Part shown: in pieces, positions 1 to 11,201 of the stretch
Position numbering within the stretch: position 1 is the first letter of the stretch
How the letters are laid out: every line of letters begins with the position of its first letter
From: Tetracladium setigerum
Lineage: Eukaryota; Ascomycota; Leotiomycetes; Helotiales
Assembly: GCA_031472005.1 (NCBI GenBank)
Contig: PZJY01000003.1
Span: 2,480,001 to 2,544,000, forward strand
Reading direction: 5' to 3'
DNA length: 64,000 nt
Notes under the pieces: model-generated
Databases searched by the model: none
Told to the model about the DNA's origin: nothing
Seen by the model: only the letters and a program-made list of their open reading frames with translations
Program-made: the position numbers and the translations under genes

Positions 1-3000
1 TCTCGACTGGGACCCCGCCACCAGGCTAATGTCGCTCCATGGCCTGGTCAACCCGTGGAATACGTAAAGCCCATCGAGGTTAAAAAGAAGTTCATGAAAG
101 GTGGGGGTAACAAGAAGGATGCGAAGCTGTCCAAGGATATTGCAGCATCTCTTGAAGCGGAAAAGGAAGCTCGGGAAAGCGACCAAAGTGGGTGATGGAT
201 GAGCCCCCTGGCTATGTTGCCCGGGGCGAGGACTATGATAATGATGACGAACGAAACACTGCGAAATTACTCTATAAAAGACCAGAGCCAAGCGAGGTTC
301 CCGACTTTATTGAGGACGGCTTGGAAGTCAGCGAGGATGCACTGGATCACCTCGTGCTTGGTTACATGGCCCGGGCTGGCGGGTTGGCCGGACGTTTGGG
401 GCTCCCTGAAAAATCTACTAATCTGCTCGATGTTGCTCTAGAAACCTTGCGCTCCCATGGATTCAAATCAGAGACGGCCCTTCAGGCCTTGATCGAAATG
501 GACAAGAAGGCCTTCAAGGAGCCTGAACTCACAAATACGGAACTGAAAAGGTTCGAGGATGGCGTGTCCAAATTTGGTTCCGAATGGCATAGCATCAAGA
601 AACATGTCAAAACACTCAAACCCAAGGATGTTGTACGATTTTACTATACCTGGAAGAAAACGGAACGTGGCAAACAGGTGTGGGGAAACTACTCAGGGCG
701 AAAGAACAAAAAAGAGGCGAAAAGGGCAGAGGCAACAGTTGGAAAATTACAAGACGACGTTGCAGATGAACATGACGACTCAGCATTCGACAACGACAAG
801 GCTTTTGCCAAGAAAAGGGTTTCCAGTGCAAATTTTGTGCAACTCGTAGTTCACGACAATGGAGGCGTGCCCCCAACACTCCTGCTGGTACTATGATACC
901 TGAAAACCCGGCTTTCAAAGTCACCGGCAAGGACAAAGGGCCTCAGCTAATGGTAGCATTGTGCAGAAGGTGTGCTGAACTATGGCGTCGTTATGCCATT
1001 CAATGGGAGGATATTGATGATGTGGCTAAGAAGGTGGCACAGGCTGGTGGGCGCGCCTGGAAGCGAAAAATTGACGAGGAACTACTCAAGGAGCTTGCAG
1101 CAGCGAACGAAGTTGTGAACCATGCTGATCACCTGCCCTTCACCCCTGTGTCTGCTGGAGGTACTCCAGTTCCAGCTGCTCACCCACAACCGGCCCCCGA
1201 ACCAGCAAAGAAAAAGGGGAAAGCTGCAATTGATGTCGTGGAAGTCGATTCAACATCGGACCCTGTGGCACTTGCATCGCATCAAAAGAAGAAGGTAGTG
1301 GCAGAAAAGCCGCCTCCACCGCCTCCTGTACCAGAAATTCCCAAACCGAGAACGCTTCCTTGTGCAATTTGCCGCGAACTTGAGCCATTGGCCGACCAAC
1401 ATCTTACTTGCAAAGAATGTCGTCTCAGTGTCCACCGGAACTGTTACGGGTTGTGGGTGACAACCGAGGGCCTGGCAAGTGGGTTTGTGATATGTGCTCG
1501 AATGATAAAAATCCTCAAGTCTCAATTGTAGGTGCTGGTTCACGGATGAAATTGCAATACACTAACTTCCACAGCAATACAAATGCATGTTGTGTCCAGT
1601 TGAGCATACTGAACATGATTTTGTCGAGCCGCCTCGTGTTACACACAAGAAAAGAACCGAGAAAGAGAAAGAAAGAGAAAGGATCGAGCGTGAAGGCAAC
1701 TTGAAAGCGGCAGAGTTTTATCAGAAGAGACAAGAAGAGACTAACAAACCCGCCAATCCTCGGGAACCTCTAAAACGAACTGCGAACAACAACTGGGTCC
1801 ACGTAACGTGCGCGGTTTTCACCCCAGAAGTCAAGTTTGGTAGTGCTAAAGCCCTTGAGCCTTCAGAGGGAATACCATCCATTGCTTCTGCAAGATACGA
1901 TGAGATTTGTAGAGCCTGTAAAAAGCAAGGCGGTGCGTGTGTTGGATGTCATTCCTGTCGTGCGCCTGGTAAGTCAATCGGAAGCAATATTTTGATCCAA
2001 GCAAAGTACTAACAAAAGATCAGTCCATGTTGAGTGTGCACACCAAGCTGGTTACGTCCTTGGTTTTGACATAGCGCCAGTAAAGGGATCGCGACGTGAT
2101 CAAGTGAGTGTTGTCAATGTCAATGGAGAGATAGGGACGATGATTGCCGCTGTTTGGTGCAAGGAGCACGTTCCCACCAAAACCATCGTCCATCAAATGC
2201 ACGACATTGTAGACGAGACAGGACTCAATGCGTTGCAACTCTACGTTCAGAACTTCAAGCAAGCCGACTTAACTCTGACAGGAACGGTTCGGAAGGCAAC
2301 TCTCATCAACCAGTCAACGAAGGCAGTCAACCCAACAGTTACTGCACAACCTCCTAATCGCAGAGTATCCACCGCAAACGTCAATTCTAGCAGCAGCCGG
2401 TCACATATCAAGGTCGAAGAGGCTACAAAGACTGCGCAAGAGCGGCAAATTGATGAGAAGACATGCACTACTTGCGGGGTTCACCTTACTCCTAAGTGGT
2501 GGCCATACCCAGATCTGAAGGCTGAAAATCAACCATCAGCACCGTTGGTCGTTTCAATTGAAACGAATGGTGACTACGACATGCTCAATGACAATAGCCA
2601 GGCTCCGCCCAACCCTGCGCAATCTAGTGAAAACAATGTTGCTTTGGCTGCTGCGGCTCTGCATCGGAACCCAACCAAGCCAGAACCAGTCTCAACAGAA
2701 GTTCAGTGTCATCAATGTCACTGGAAAAAGGTCAGAAAGGAGCCAACTCCGGTATCGCCCCACCACCTCCTCCGGCTCCGATTGCATCTGTGGTTCATCA
2801 AGAAGCATCTCAATTGCCTATAGCTGTGGCGCCTGTAGCCAGCGTTTCTGCTCCAAGTAGCGAGAGTGAGGCTGTGAGTGTACCTGCCCACTACGCATGG
2901 CCACAACCTCCATCATATCCCCCGAATGGATCCTACACAAACTGGCGGCGGTCCTCTCCAATTCCACAGAATGCACCGATTCACACTCAGATGAACGGCA

Positions 3001-3614
3001 TTCACTCACCACCAAATCATCATGGTCAAGTTGAAAACGGCATCTCATCGCAGAACAGTCCTCCCGCACAGGTTGGACAAGCCTATATGAGGCAACCAAC
3101 GCCATCAGTCCCGCAATCCCCGCGGCAAAATGGCCACATACCCCAAATATCAAATGGATTTCCACCTTCTCCGCAACATATGTCTTCGTCTGGGCATCTG
3201 CCAAACGGTTCATATCCATCCTATGCTTCATCACGGCATCCAACTCACCACCTGACGAATGGAGGCCCTCCGCCTCGCGCCCCTGATTACAGTCTTCCTC
3301 GACTTCCGCCAACGTATGGTGGCCCACCACCTACTAGCCCTCCCTTGCCACGAGAGCCGTACCATCCAGGACGCGAACCAAGTCCTGCGTCTCACCCATC
3401 TATGCGTCCTTTGCATTCAGAGTATCCGGCCATGAATGTGTCTCGGAATCCACCGCCATTTGGAACTGCACACGGTAGTCCACCGTTGGCCCATGATGCG
3501 CGCTACCAAGGACGTGAGCCGTATGGCACGCAAAATAATGACCGCACAACCGAGAGGCGGGTCAATGGAGGCGGTGCCAGCGCCAGTCCCTCGGTACGGA
3601 ATCTGCTCTCTTGA
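1..3614 (+). CDS. SNT2: SNT2-type BAH/ELM2/SANT/PHD chromatin protein, 5' truncated
   Basis: Large chromatin reader; the amino-terminal BAH region lies outside the window. Exons are 1-1527, 1575-1968 and 2024-3614 (introns of 47 and 55 nt). Visible in order: an ELM2-like stretch starting at the motif WVMDEPPGY; a SANT/Myb domain (about 510-680, KFGSEWHSIKKHVKTLKPKD); a GATA-like finger (CKFC ... LCRRC, 827-990); a PHD finger (CAIC...CKEC...HRNC...CDMC, about 1360-1505) running into an extended PHD (CMLCP ... WVHVTC ... CVGCHSC ... HVECA); a further CTTC/CHQC pair; and a Pro/Ser-rich disordered tail. The yeast relative Snt2 works with Ecm5 and the Rpd3 deacetylase (family knowledge). The frame breaks four times, at 176-178, 817-819, 1448-1450 and 2758-2761, each time by one missing base. 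With those allowed for, the visible part is about 1171 residues. AATAAA at 3664 is a plausible poly(A) signal. Confidence 0.85.
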
Positions 3615-3881
3615 AATGTACTAGTACCTCCATATCTGTTACGAGTAGGTTAGCTATTTGTAGAATAAAACTATTGTTCAGAAGTTTCTCAAAAAAAAAG
3701 ATACCTAGACTGGATACTTTTTTGTTTTGTGTGCATGGCCGCCTTTTTATTGGCCAACGCCCGAAAAGAGTTAAGCTCGCTAAGTGAAAATGACTGCAAT
3801 CCCATCATTTTCGATCAAGCATTCAGTTACGTTAATTATTCTGTACCATTGGTCGATTCTAATTAATCTAAACATCCATAA

Positions 3882-5792
3882 TTATCTATGGTACACACCC
3901 AAGGCATTATCATTAATTAGAGCAATCCCTTCCTTCCGCCACGTATCATTCTCAAGATGACTAGTAACATTCGCATCAAAGACGAAATTCCTCGGCTTCG
4001 CCAAACTATAGCGTTCCCAGCTCTCCACAGCACTCGACCTGCCCTTCCACCCATTCGGGTTCAAATCATGAATAAAGCTCGCCCACGACGAACTCATAAA
4101 GTCAGCAAGATCATAGTGACTTTTCGACAGGCCCACAAACGGCAGGATATCAGGACGATATCCAACATTGAGCGTGTTGCGGAACACCCATGGGATCTCC
4201 TTGAAGTGACCAGCTCCAATCTCGGGCGCGACGAAGGCTGGGATGACATTGAAGCGGAATGAATATGCTGGCAGACCTGCCGCAGCCCAGGTAGCGGCTG
4301 TTTCTCTACGCGAGGCAATGAAGTATACATCACCCCAGTACGAAGCGCTGCGGCGGAATTGCAAGCCATATGGTGGTCCTGGGCGCTGGTTGCCTAGACT
4401 CGCAACGACATTTACAGAGAGATCGTCGGGATATGCTTTCAAGATTGATTCTTGGAAAGAAGGAGGCACGGCTGATAGAGTTGCTTTGAAATCCTCGGTC
4501 GTGTTGATGCCCCTGGGTCCCATGGATGCGCCCTCGTCGCTGTTGGCTCCGATAATGATGGGCACTTTGACGAATTGTTGTTTGCGAAGTTGCAAACTGC
4601 CGTAGTTTCTAACGAAGTCGCCGTCGATTGTGGGACCGAAGGAGCCGCCTGCTTGGTAGGTGGCGTTGACGACGGCGTTCAGTTGTGCGTATGGTACTTC
4701 GCGCAGACACTGGATTCTGTCTAGCGTGTCGAAGCAGCCGGTTTGAGCGACGATGTTCTCAAATAGCTTTTGGGAGTTTTGTGTGCCGTTTTGTGAGGCA
4801 TAGAAGATGGGGTTGCCGGATTGGAGAATCGCTGCTCGGAAGAGATTGTCGTTGCGGCCACCGTATGCGGTGAGCTAGCAGTGTGTTAGTATTCTGTCTC
4901 TCTGTCTTTGAGGTCTTGTATGGGCTGCGAATGACTTACTTGATGGCCAACGGAAGCGGCACCAGCGGATTCACCCCAGATTGTTACTTTTGCAGGGTCG
5001 CCTATGCGAGATGTTAGACCATCGCAATAATTGAAATTTGGAATTCTTCAGTATTGATATTCATACCTCCAAAAGCAGCAATGTTTTCCTGTGCCCACTG
5101 CAAAGAAAGACGCTGGTCTCGAAGTCCCATGTTCGTGATGCCTTCGCCTACAACTTCATTTGAATGCAAGAATCCCCAGGCATGGAGACGATAGCTGATT
5201 GAAACGCCGATGATAGGCTTGCCGACTTTGACAGACTGGTCGACAATGAAGGAGAGGTTATAGCGTTGATCGGCGCCGCCGCCATTGACGAAGCCTCCAC
5301 CATGAATCCAGAAACCAACAGGGAGCTTTTTGGATTCGTAGCCAGCTGGTCGGACGATGTTGAGGTAGAGACAGTCTTCGGAGACTTGGAATGGGAGTTG
5401 ATCAAGCTGCACAAAAGTGTTGGGTAAGCATACATGACTTCAAAACACTCAAAATCTAATCAAGCATGATACATATGGAAAATCAGATCACTGAACAAAC
5501 TTACTCCATAGCCAACACAAAGAGGCTTATACTCAGCTGCACTTCGAGTTCCCGACCACGTGCTATTCAACGACTGAGCCTGTTGAAATCTCAAATTCTC
5601 AACCGGGGGTTGCGCATATGGAACTCCAAGGAAGAAATCTTGATTGTACTGTGATGAGTGCACTCCTTGGTACGTTCCATTCTTAACGCGAACTGAAAGC
5701 TTCGACGAGCTTGCTGCTGCTGCTGCATTACTTGGGTCAATGCAGATACTGGTTGCAAGGGCAAGGAGGGTGGAAACTGTAGTAGCCCACAT
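3882..5792 (-). CDS. Secreted type B carboxylesterase/lipase
   Basis: Alpha/beta-hydrolase of the carboxylesterase type B family, which hydrolyses carboxylic esters; the native substrate cannot be told. Exons (minus strand) are 5505-5792, 5067-5406, 4940-5001 and 3882-4874, giving 560 aa, a usual length. Motifs: EDCLYLNI, the oxyanion-hole HGGGF, the nucleophile elbow GESAGA in the third exon, the acidic residue in GANSDEG, and a candidate catalytic His in SFIHDLNPNG. The start at 5792 gives MWATTVSTLLALATSIC, a clear signal peptide. In-frame ATGs at 5843 and 5891 would only bury it behind extra residues. It is tail-to-tail with the SNT2-like gene (267 bp between stops). No frame break is seen. 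Confidence 0.9.
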
Positions 5793-8270
5793 GTTGAGAA
5801 GAGCTGGAATCTGCAGGTACTCAAGGACGAAGAAGAGAGACATCTTGCTGACTTTTATAGACTTGACAAAATAACCGTCCAGGTCAAGCAAATCTGGAGA
5901 ACTCGAGAGAAAAGAGCTCGGATTTCGGTCCGACCATTAGCAATTGAAGGGTTTTGCTATTATATCATGCGAGAGAGATGGGGATACGCTGTTCTCCAAA
6001 GATGGGGAAATGAATTCTCGCAGGGGGCTCTGTCCCACTGTCCCAGTTTTGAGCTGTAAAGTGGGATCGTTCGTTTAAACGAGTCATGTTTCTGGGGTAA
6101 TCAAGTCTTCCCCGACTGGGGATCCCGCAAGTTCATTTAGGCAAATGAGTTAGTACTGGGGTAAAGGACATCCATCGTATTAATCGTGTTCGGTATTCGG
6201 TTTATTTTCCGCAAACCCCAGAAAGCCCCGTCTTCCATATCGGCTTTCCATCCAGTTCATAGATAAAATGGGGAATGTTTGTGGAGAAGTGAAATCCTAC
6301 GGAATTCTGCCCTGTCCGTGAGGGCCGAGGGATCCTGATATACACCAACCAGAGGGTTATTATTGAAATAGTGGGTTGTTGAAAGGCGGGGATAAATAAG
6401 GCCATATCATTGTACCCTTTCGCGTGGTAATATTTGTTGCCAGAATTTGCGGCATCAGCAATATAATAACGGTCAGTTTCGTCAGATTCTCCGACCGAGC
6501 TTCCCGTTAAAAGTATGACTTTTTGAAGGCATCTGCCTTCTCTGAGCCGTAAATGGATAGTGCCACTTAGGTACAGTTCAGCTAGAAATTTCGTTAGCGG
6601 AAGAGAACCTACTCTCTCGCGTGAGTTGTTTTCGAAACAAAAGCCCAGTATATAAGGCACTTGCGGTATGAGGCACTGGACTAGATTGAATGATGTACAG
6701 AATTGCAGGTGAAGGTGAAGACACAGGTTCTTGTTGAACTTAGGAAATCAAAAGAACAAATAAGACTGGACTATGGAGCAATGACGTGAATTTGTGCCTC
6801 TCACGCATCCAATTGAGTGTACATCTAATGTACTATACAAATTGTTCCGACATTATTGCTGGCCATTGAAGAGATCAATAACACTTCAAAACTTTCAAAG
6901 ACTGAAGGGAAAAAACAATCGCTCATATTTCTAAATTTTGCAACAAATATAAGAAAAATAAGAACACTGTTGCCCCGCGTTTGAGATGGAATACCCTACT
7001 AGGCAATTCCCCTTCTGTTTCCAGACATAAGAAATCGCAGGAGCAAAATGTATCTGATGAACCCTGAAATTGAAAAACACAACCACATTCTTCAAAAACG
7101 CGGCTTCAATTGCCGTGAGAAACACAAACCACCAAAACTGGACGGAATGATCGCAGACATCTCTCTCTGTTCGGACTGTAACCCACTTGTTGCTGTGCTC
7201 CATGATGAGGTAGTCTGCTGATAGAATCGGACCCAATACCCTGTCGGAGTACTGTACTTCACACACACCCATCTCACAGTCTCGAACCGTCCAGCAGCTC
7301 TGTTTCCACTTCCCCCAGATAACCGGGCCGAGCCGCGACTAAGTTGCTTGTTTCGTCTTGCTGGCTGCTATTTGGATCCATGTTTTAGTTTCCAAATACC
7401 TCCAAGGAGGGGAGAATGGACAAACGCAACAGAGTGCAGCTGAGCAATGATATTGACACCTCGGAGGCCAGAACAAAGGAGGTTTCTGGTCTCTGGTTTC
7501 CAAGTGTTGAATTCAGCCTTCATCTAAACAAAATTATCTATTGAAGAAAATAGAGTGGAATGCAAGAGCTGGTGTACTTTGAGTCATCCAAACACCGGCT
7601 CAAGAAGGGTTTGATATGGCTGTACAGCTTCTGGAGATCAAAGCTAAGCCGAGGTCCGGGGGCGCAGTGGCTCGAACCGCACCAGTGTGAAACTTGACCT
7701 CTCGGTCTAAGCTTTTAGCTGTGCCAATTATGGGGAGGTAGAGAGTCCAGTCACTTCCAAGGGTTGTGTTGAGGCTATTCAGTCACTCCTGTTCCTGCGG
7801 ATTTCTGCGGACTCCGAGATGCAGATTGACCGGGCTGGGTGAGATCTGCGCTAGGGAGTAATCACGTGATAATCGCTCCGGAGAAAAAGAAGCATGCTGA
7901 TTGGAGGAATGGGAATGTGCCAAGCATGACTCATGGTGAGCCAGATCGACTGAAGTCCGAAGGTCGATGGGGCTGAGAACTGTGAGCCACTGTAATCATT
8001 CACCCTCGCAGACACCGGACTATCAAACTCCAAAGGTGACTCGGACTTGTCTGAAAAATATTCCAAGGCAAAATTCAATTAACGTATCATTCTTTCAAGT
8101 GACCAAGTGATATAAAGGTGACTTGTTCTCTCTTCTTTCATATCTCTCTCTCTCTCATCATCAACAACAACTTCAATCAATTGCATCCAAGCCCACACAA
8201 CAAAGCAAACAGCGAGAACCACACTCTCCAGCTAACACTTCAAAAACAACACCCAAACAAACAGAAGAAA
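5793..8270. other. Intergenic region, about 2.5 kb, no supported gene
   Basis: Divergent promoter space between the carboxylesterase and the Rei1-like gene. A 152-codon open frame on the minus strand at 6202-6660 has no recognisable domain and I do not call it. An imperfect inverted repeat with tRNA-like boxes lies at 7641-7714. The downstream gene has a TATA box at 8111 and a CT-rich leader. Confidence 0.6.
8111..8117 (+). promoter_or_regulatory. TATA box of the Rei1-like gene
   Basis: TATAAAG lies 160 bp upstream of the ATG at 8271. It is followed by a CT-rich tract (about 8145-8160) typical of fungal transcription start regions. Confidence 0.5.
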
Positions 8271-9283
8271 ATGCCAGGCGCAGGAGCAGGAGCAGGAGCC
8301 GGAGCCGGAGCAGGAGCAACATCAGGAGGAGGAGCAGGAGCAGGAGCAGGGGCAACATCAGGATTGGACTCAACGTCTTCCCTATCGCCAACGCCAAATC
8401 TTCCCGTGTCAGAGATTCGATTCAGCAAAAATTACAGTTGCGCAAATTGCAATCTGGACTTTCCCAGCAGTGAAGATCAGAGAAGTCACATGAAGAGCGA
8501 GTGGCAGTGAGTATCCTCACTTCTCGTTGTCCAAATTGACAAGACTGAAAGATCAAAAACTAACATTCGATGCAGCGTCTTCAACTTAAAACGGAAAATG
8601 GAAGGCTTGGAAAGTGTAACTGAGGAGCTTTACTTGGCCGAGTATCGCCCAAGATCCAGAAACGCCCCTCGCACCAAGCGTGAGAGAATGTTGGAGACCC
8701 CGCCCTCAGATATTGACTCTGGATCCAGAGCTCGACAGAAGGAGGAGGATGAGGAGGAGTTGAGTGAGCCAGAAGATGAATCAGAAGACGAAAAATTCTC
8801 AACATCCGAAGATTACACCTCTTCAGATTTCGAGTCGGCCTCCGATCAGGAATTATCTCGCATCGACTCAGCCAGGAGAATCAACGACGATGAATTAGTT
8901 CTACCATCCGGCAAAATTCTCGGCACCAAATCCTCACATCGTATTCGGCGGAAAAAGTCCTCGACCACCACAGATAATCAGTTACAACCAAGTCCATCCA
9001 GCAGCAGTGGTCCACTCACAACGGCCTATCTTCTCCAAACTTCTCCAAATACTGCACATTCGCAACAGTTATCTCTTCGCAATTCAGCCGGATTGCTAGG
9101 GCTTTCAGATGCGCAGAGGAGTGCTTTGGTAAAGGAAGAAAAGAAGATGTTGGCTGTGGAGGGGAGGAGTCGAAATAGCTTTGAGTCGGGGGTGGAGAGC
9201 AGGGCGAATTGTCAGAAGCATTATAGGATTGGAGGAAGTAGAGGGGGAAGAAGATGGGTGGGTTGGAGAAGCGATTGGGATGA
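8271..9283 (+). CDS. Rei1-like C2H2 zinc-finger protein
   Basis: Predicted 314 aa from exons 8271-8506 and 8576-9283 (69-nt intron splitting a His codon). The N-terminus is a Gly-Ala-rich repeat. It is followed by one C2H2 finger of the Rei1/Vms1 type: YSCANCNLDFPSSEDQRSHM, then EWH directly after the splice and FNLKRKM. A long acidic Ser/Glu linker follows, then a conserved C-terminal block with LPSGKILG, EKKML and NCQKHYR. Rei1 itself is a cytosolic 60S-maturation factor, but this protein has fewer fingers and may be a fungal relative of unknown role. The frame slips at the G run 9243-9247. One extra base restores the family-like ending KKMGGLEKRLG and a stop at 9281-9283. Read uncorrected, the ORF runs to 9446 with an implausible hydrophobic tail. 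Confidence 0.75.
8274..8360 (+). repeat. GCAGGA hexanucleotide repeat encoding (Gly-Ala)n
   Basis: Imperfect tandem GCAGGA/GCCGGA units in the first exon of the Rei1-like gene encode alternating Gly-Ala, twice interrupted by Ala-Thr-Ser-Gly. Overlapping frames give Arg-Ser and poly-Leu products that are artefacts of the repeat. Confidence 0.85.
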
Positions 9284-9527
9284 TGGTCATATTTCTTTCT
9301 TTCATTCTTTCATTCATTATTTCTGGGAGGTGTACGAACTGTGTGGTATGAATGATGGCGTTTCCTGCTTCTTGCATTTTAGCCTGGTCAGCGAAATTGG
9401 CGCTTTCAAAAGCACTTGGTACTTTGTCTCGAAATATTACTTTTAATCCATTATTCATTGCATTGACTTTTCAGGATATACTTTACAAAAACTTTGATCA
9501 ATTGACCCTTCTTGTATCTATTTCAAA

Positions 9528-10791
9528 TCAAGCACTGACACGCCATACCAGTCTCTCTGCACTAACTTCCTTTCGACGGAGCATATCTAGAGCTTTCTGT
9601 CCCCGTTCTAACAGCGTTTCGCCATCAACAACCCGTTGCTTATTAGGCTTGACAATTCCTTCTGCCAGAAGAGACGGTACAATAGAAGGTTGAAGATATT
9701 CGCGAAAGAATTCATTCTTTAAAAACGTTCAAGTCAGTCATGCGAATCCTAACAGATGTATATCACTTACCTCTGCATAGAAATGCGTTCTCACACCCTT
9801 CACTTCCACTCCTTCTGCCCATTCAGCATGCGATTGAGGTTCCATAGCATACTCGGGCGCCTCTTCTTCCGTCGCATCCTTCAAGACTACCGGTAAAAGC
9901 ACTGCGACGATCGTGCCTTTCTGAGCCACCTTTGAAATCCCAGCCAGACTTCCGAACTTGGATCCAATGCAATCGAAAACGAAAGGTATAGCCGGACGCT
10001 CCTTTCCAACAGCCTCGAGAATCTGTTCCGAAACACTCGGATCACGATAGTCAAACACATGCGTCGCTCCGAGGGTGCGGAGATATGCGTGGTGCGAGGG
10101 TGATGCTGTAGCCAGCAAGTTTTTGTAGCCCCAGTGTCGCAGTATCTGAAGAGCGTACTGTCCACATGAAGAAGATCCGCCCCAGATTAGGATGGGAGAG
10201 TTTGCATGATGTGGGGATGGTTCTTGGGGACGTGGCCAGGTGAGGGGGAGTTGCAAATCTTTCGTTACGGTGTGGAATACTGTGACGACGTTGTTTGGTA
10301 GAGATACGGCTTGTTGAGGACTGAATCCTGAAGGAATCTATAACAATGTTAACTCTCTTTCCAGAGTTCTTCCTGGAATTTGTTCTTCTATTACCTTGCC
10401 AAGCGACGTCTCTGGAACAGTGACAAACTCTTGCTGGGCTTTATGCTTTGTCTCTTGAAAACAGAAACCGAAAACCTTTTAACACATTTATCAACATTAT
10501 AAAATATCAATTGGGTTCCCTTTCCATGATGGTATTACTTACTTGATCTCCAACTGCCAGATTTTGAACCGTAGGACCGAGTTCAACCACTGTCCCAGCA
10601 ACACTATCACCTAAAATTTGTGGGTGCTGGACAAACAAACCACCATCATTTTGATGCAAATCTAGCGGGGTAGATGCGGTCCATTGCACTCTGACTCTAA
10701 CTTCTCTTCCGAGTGGTTGAATAGTGGGAACTTCAATGATTCCCAAGGGTGCTCGAATCCCCACGGTCGCGACGGCTTTGTGAGTCGACAT
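9528..10791 (-). CDS. Medium-chain zinc-type alcohol dehydrogenase/enoyl-reductase family oxidoreductase
   Basis: NAD(P)H-dependent MDR-family oxidoreductase of 361 aa. Exons are 10543-10791, 10395-10475, 9771-10337 and 9528-9716, all joining in phase 0. The N-terminal GroES-like domain has ILGDSVAGTVVELG and AVGDQV. The Rossmann domain carries GGSSSCGQYALQIL near residue 155, and DYRDPSV and VFDCIG follow as expected. Catalytic-zinc cysteines are not evident, so it resembles the zinc-independent TOXD/trans-enoyl-reductase-like branch; the substrate is unknown. It is divergently transcribed from the Zn2Cys6 regulator across 410 bp that contain several CGG/CCG palindromes, so co-regulation is likely. 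No frame break. Confidence 0.85.
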
Positions 10792-10919
10792 TTTGAATGG
10801 TTGTGCGGTTTGTTAAGTTTTTGGGAAAGAAGCTTGATAATTGAAAGGTATAAAGAAGAAATAAATAAATAAATAGATATAATTTATAGGTCGTGCACAA
10901 AGAGATATGGAGGAGGTAA

Positions 10920-10969
10920 GGTTTCGGAGATGTTGATAGTAGTCCGTATACGGTTAGTTCCCGAAACCT
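10920..10969. promoter_or_regulatory. Nested palindromes in divergent promoter
   Basis: GGTTTCGG (10920-10927) and CCGAAACC (10961-10968) form a perfect 8-bp inverted repeat, extendable by one A/T pair. Between them lies the perfect palindrome CCGTATACGG (10944-10953). CGG at 10951 and CCG at 10961 also make a CGG-N7-CCG pair. CGG/CCG half-sites are the usual targets of Zn2Cys6 dimers, and a Zn2Cys6 gene starts 233 bp away. Confidence 0.55.
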
Positions 10970-10990
10970 CTCTTACATCATCACCATCGC

Positions 10991-11003
10991 TCGGAAAAGC
11001 CGA
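10991..11003. promoter_or_regulatory. CGG-N5-CCG site, copy 1
   Basis: TCGGAAAAGCCGA is a CGG-N5-CCG element between the oxidoreductase and the Zn2Cys6 gene. Its reverse complement recurs exactly at 13502-13514 in front of the dienelactone hydrolase. A variant CGG-ATCTT-CCG lies nearby at 11057-11067. Confidence 0.6.
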
Positions 11004-11056
11004 CCTTTCTTAACAATCCGTGAAAGAGTTTGCAATGCAACAACCAACTCTTTCGA

Positions 11057-11067
11057 CGGATCTTCCG
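11057..11067. promoter_or_regulatory. CGG-N5-CCG site, variant spacer
   Basis: CGGATCTTCCG keeps the same half-sites and 5-bp spacing as the neighbouring element but has a different spacer. It sits 135 bp upstream of the Zn2Cys6 start codon, a position that could serve autoregulation. Confidence 0.45.
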
Positions 11068-11201
11068 AAAATATTGAGAACATCACCAACTCTCTCGGAT
11101 GATCCACTTCACATCACCAACAGTCAAAGCCGATCGATCCTTCAGACCGCCTGCCAGTTGTGAGAGTCGGGCTGGAAGGCAAGGGAGAAGGCAAGGGAAA
11201 A

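Noticed and set aside
1..3614. SNT2-like gene as a pseudogene
   Set aside because: All four breaks are single missing bases of the same kind seen in other genes, and the domains are intact on both sides.
6202..6660. 152-codon open frame on the minus strand
   Set aside because: No domain, signal or conserved-looking motif, and no neighbouring exons that would extend it.
8123..8473. Arg-Ser dipeptide repeat protein
   Set aside because: It is the GCAGGA repeat of the Rei1-like exon read in another frame.
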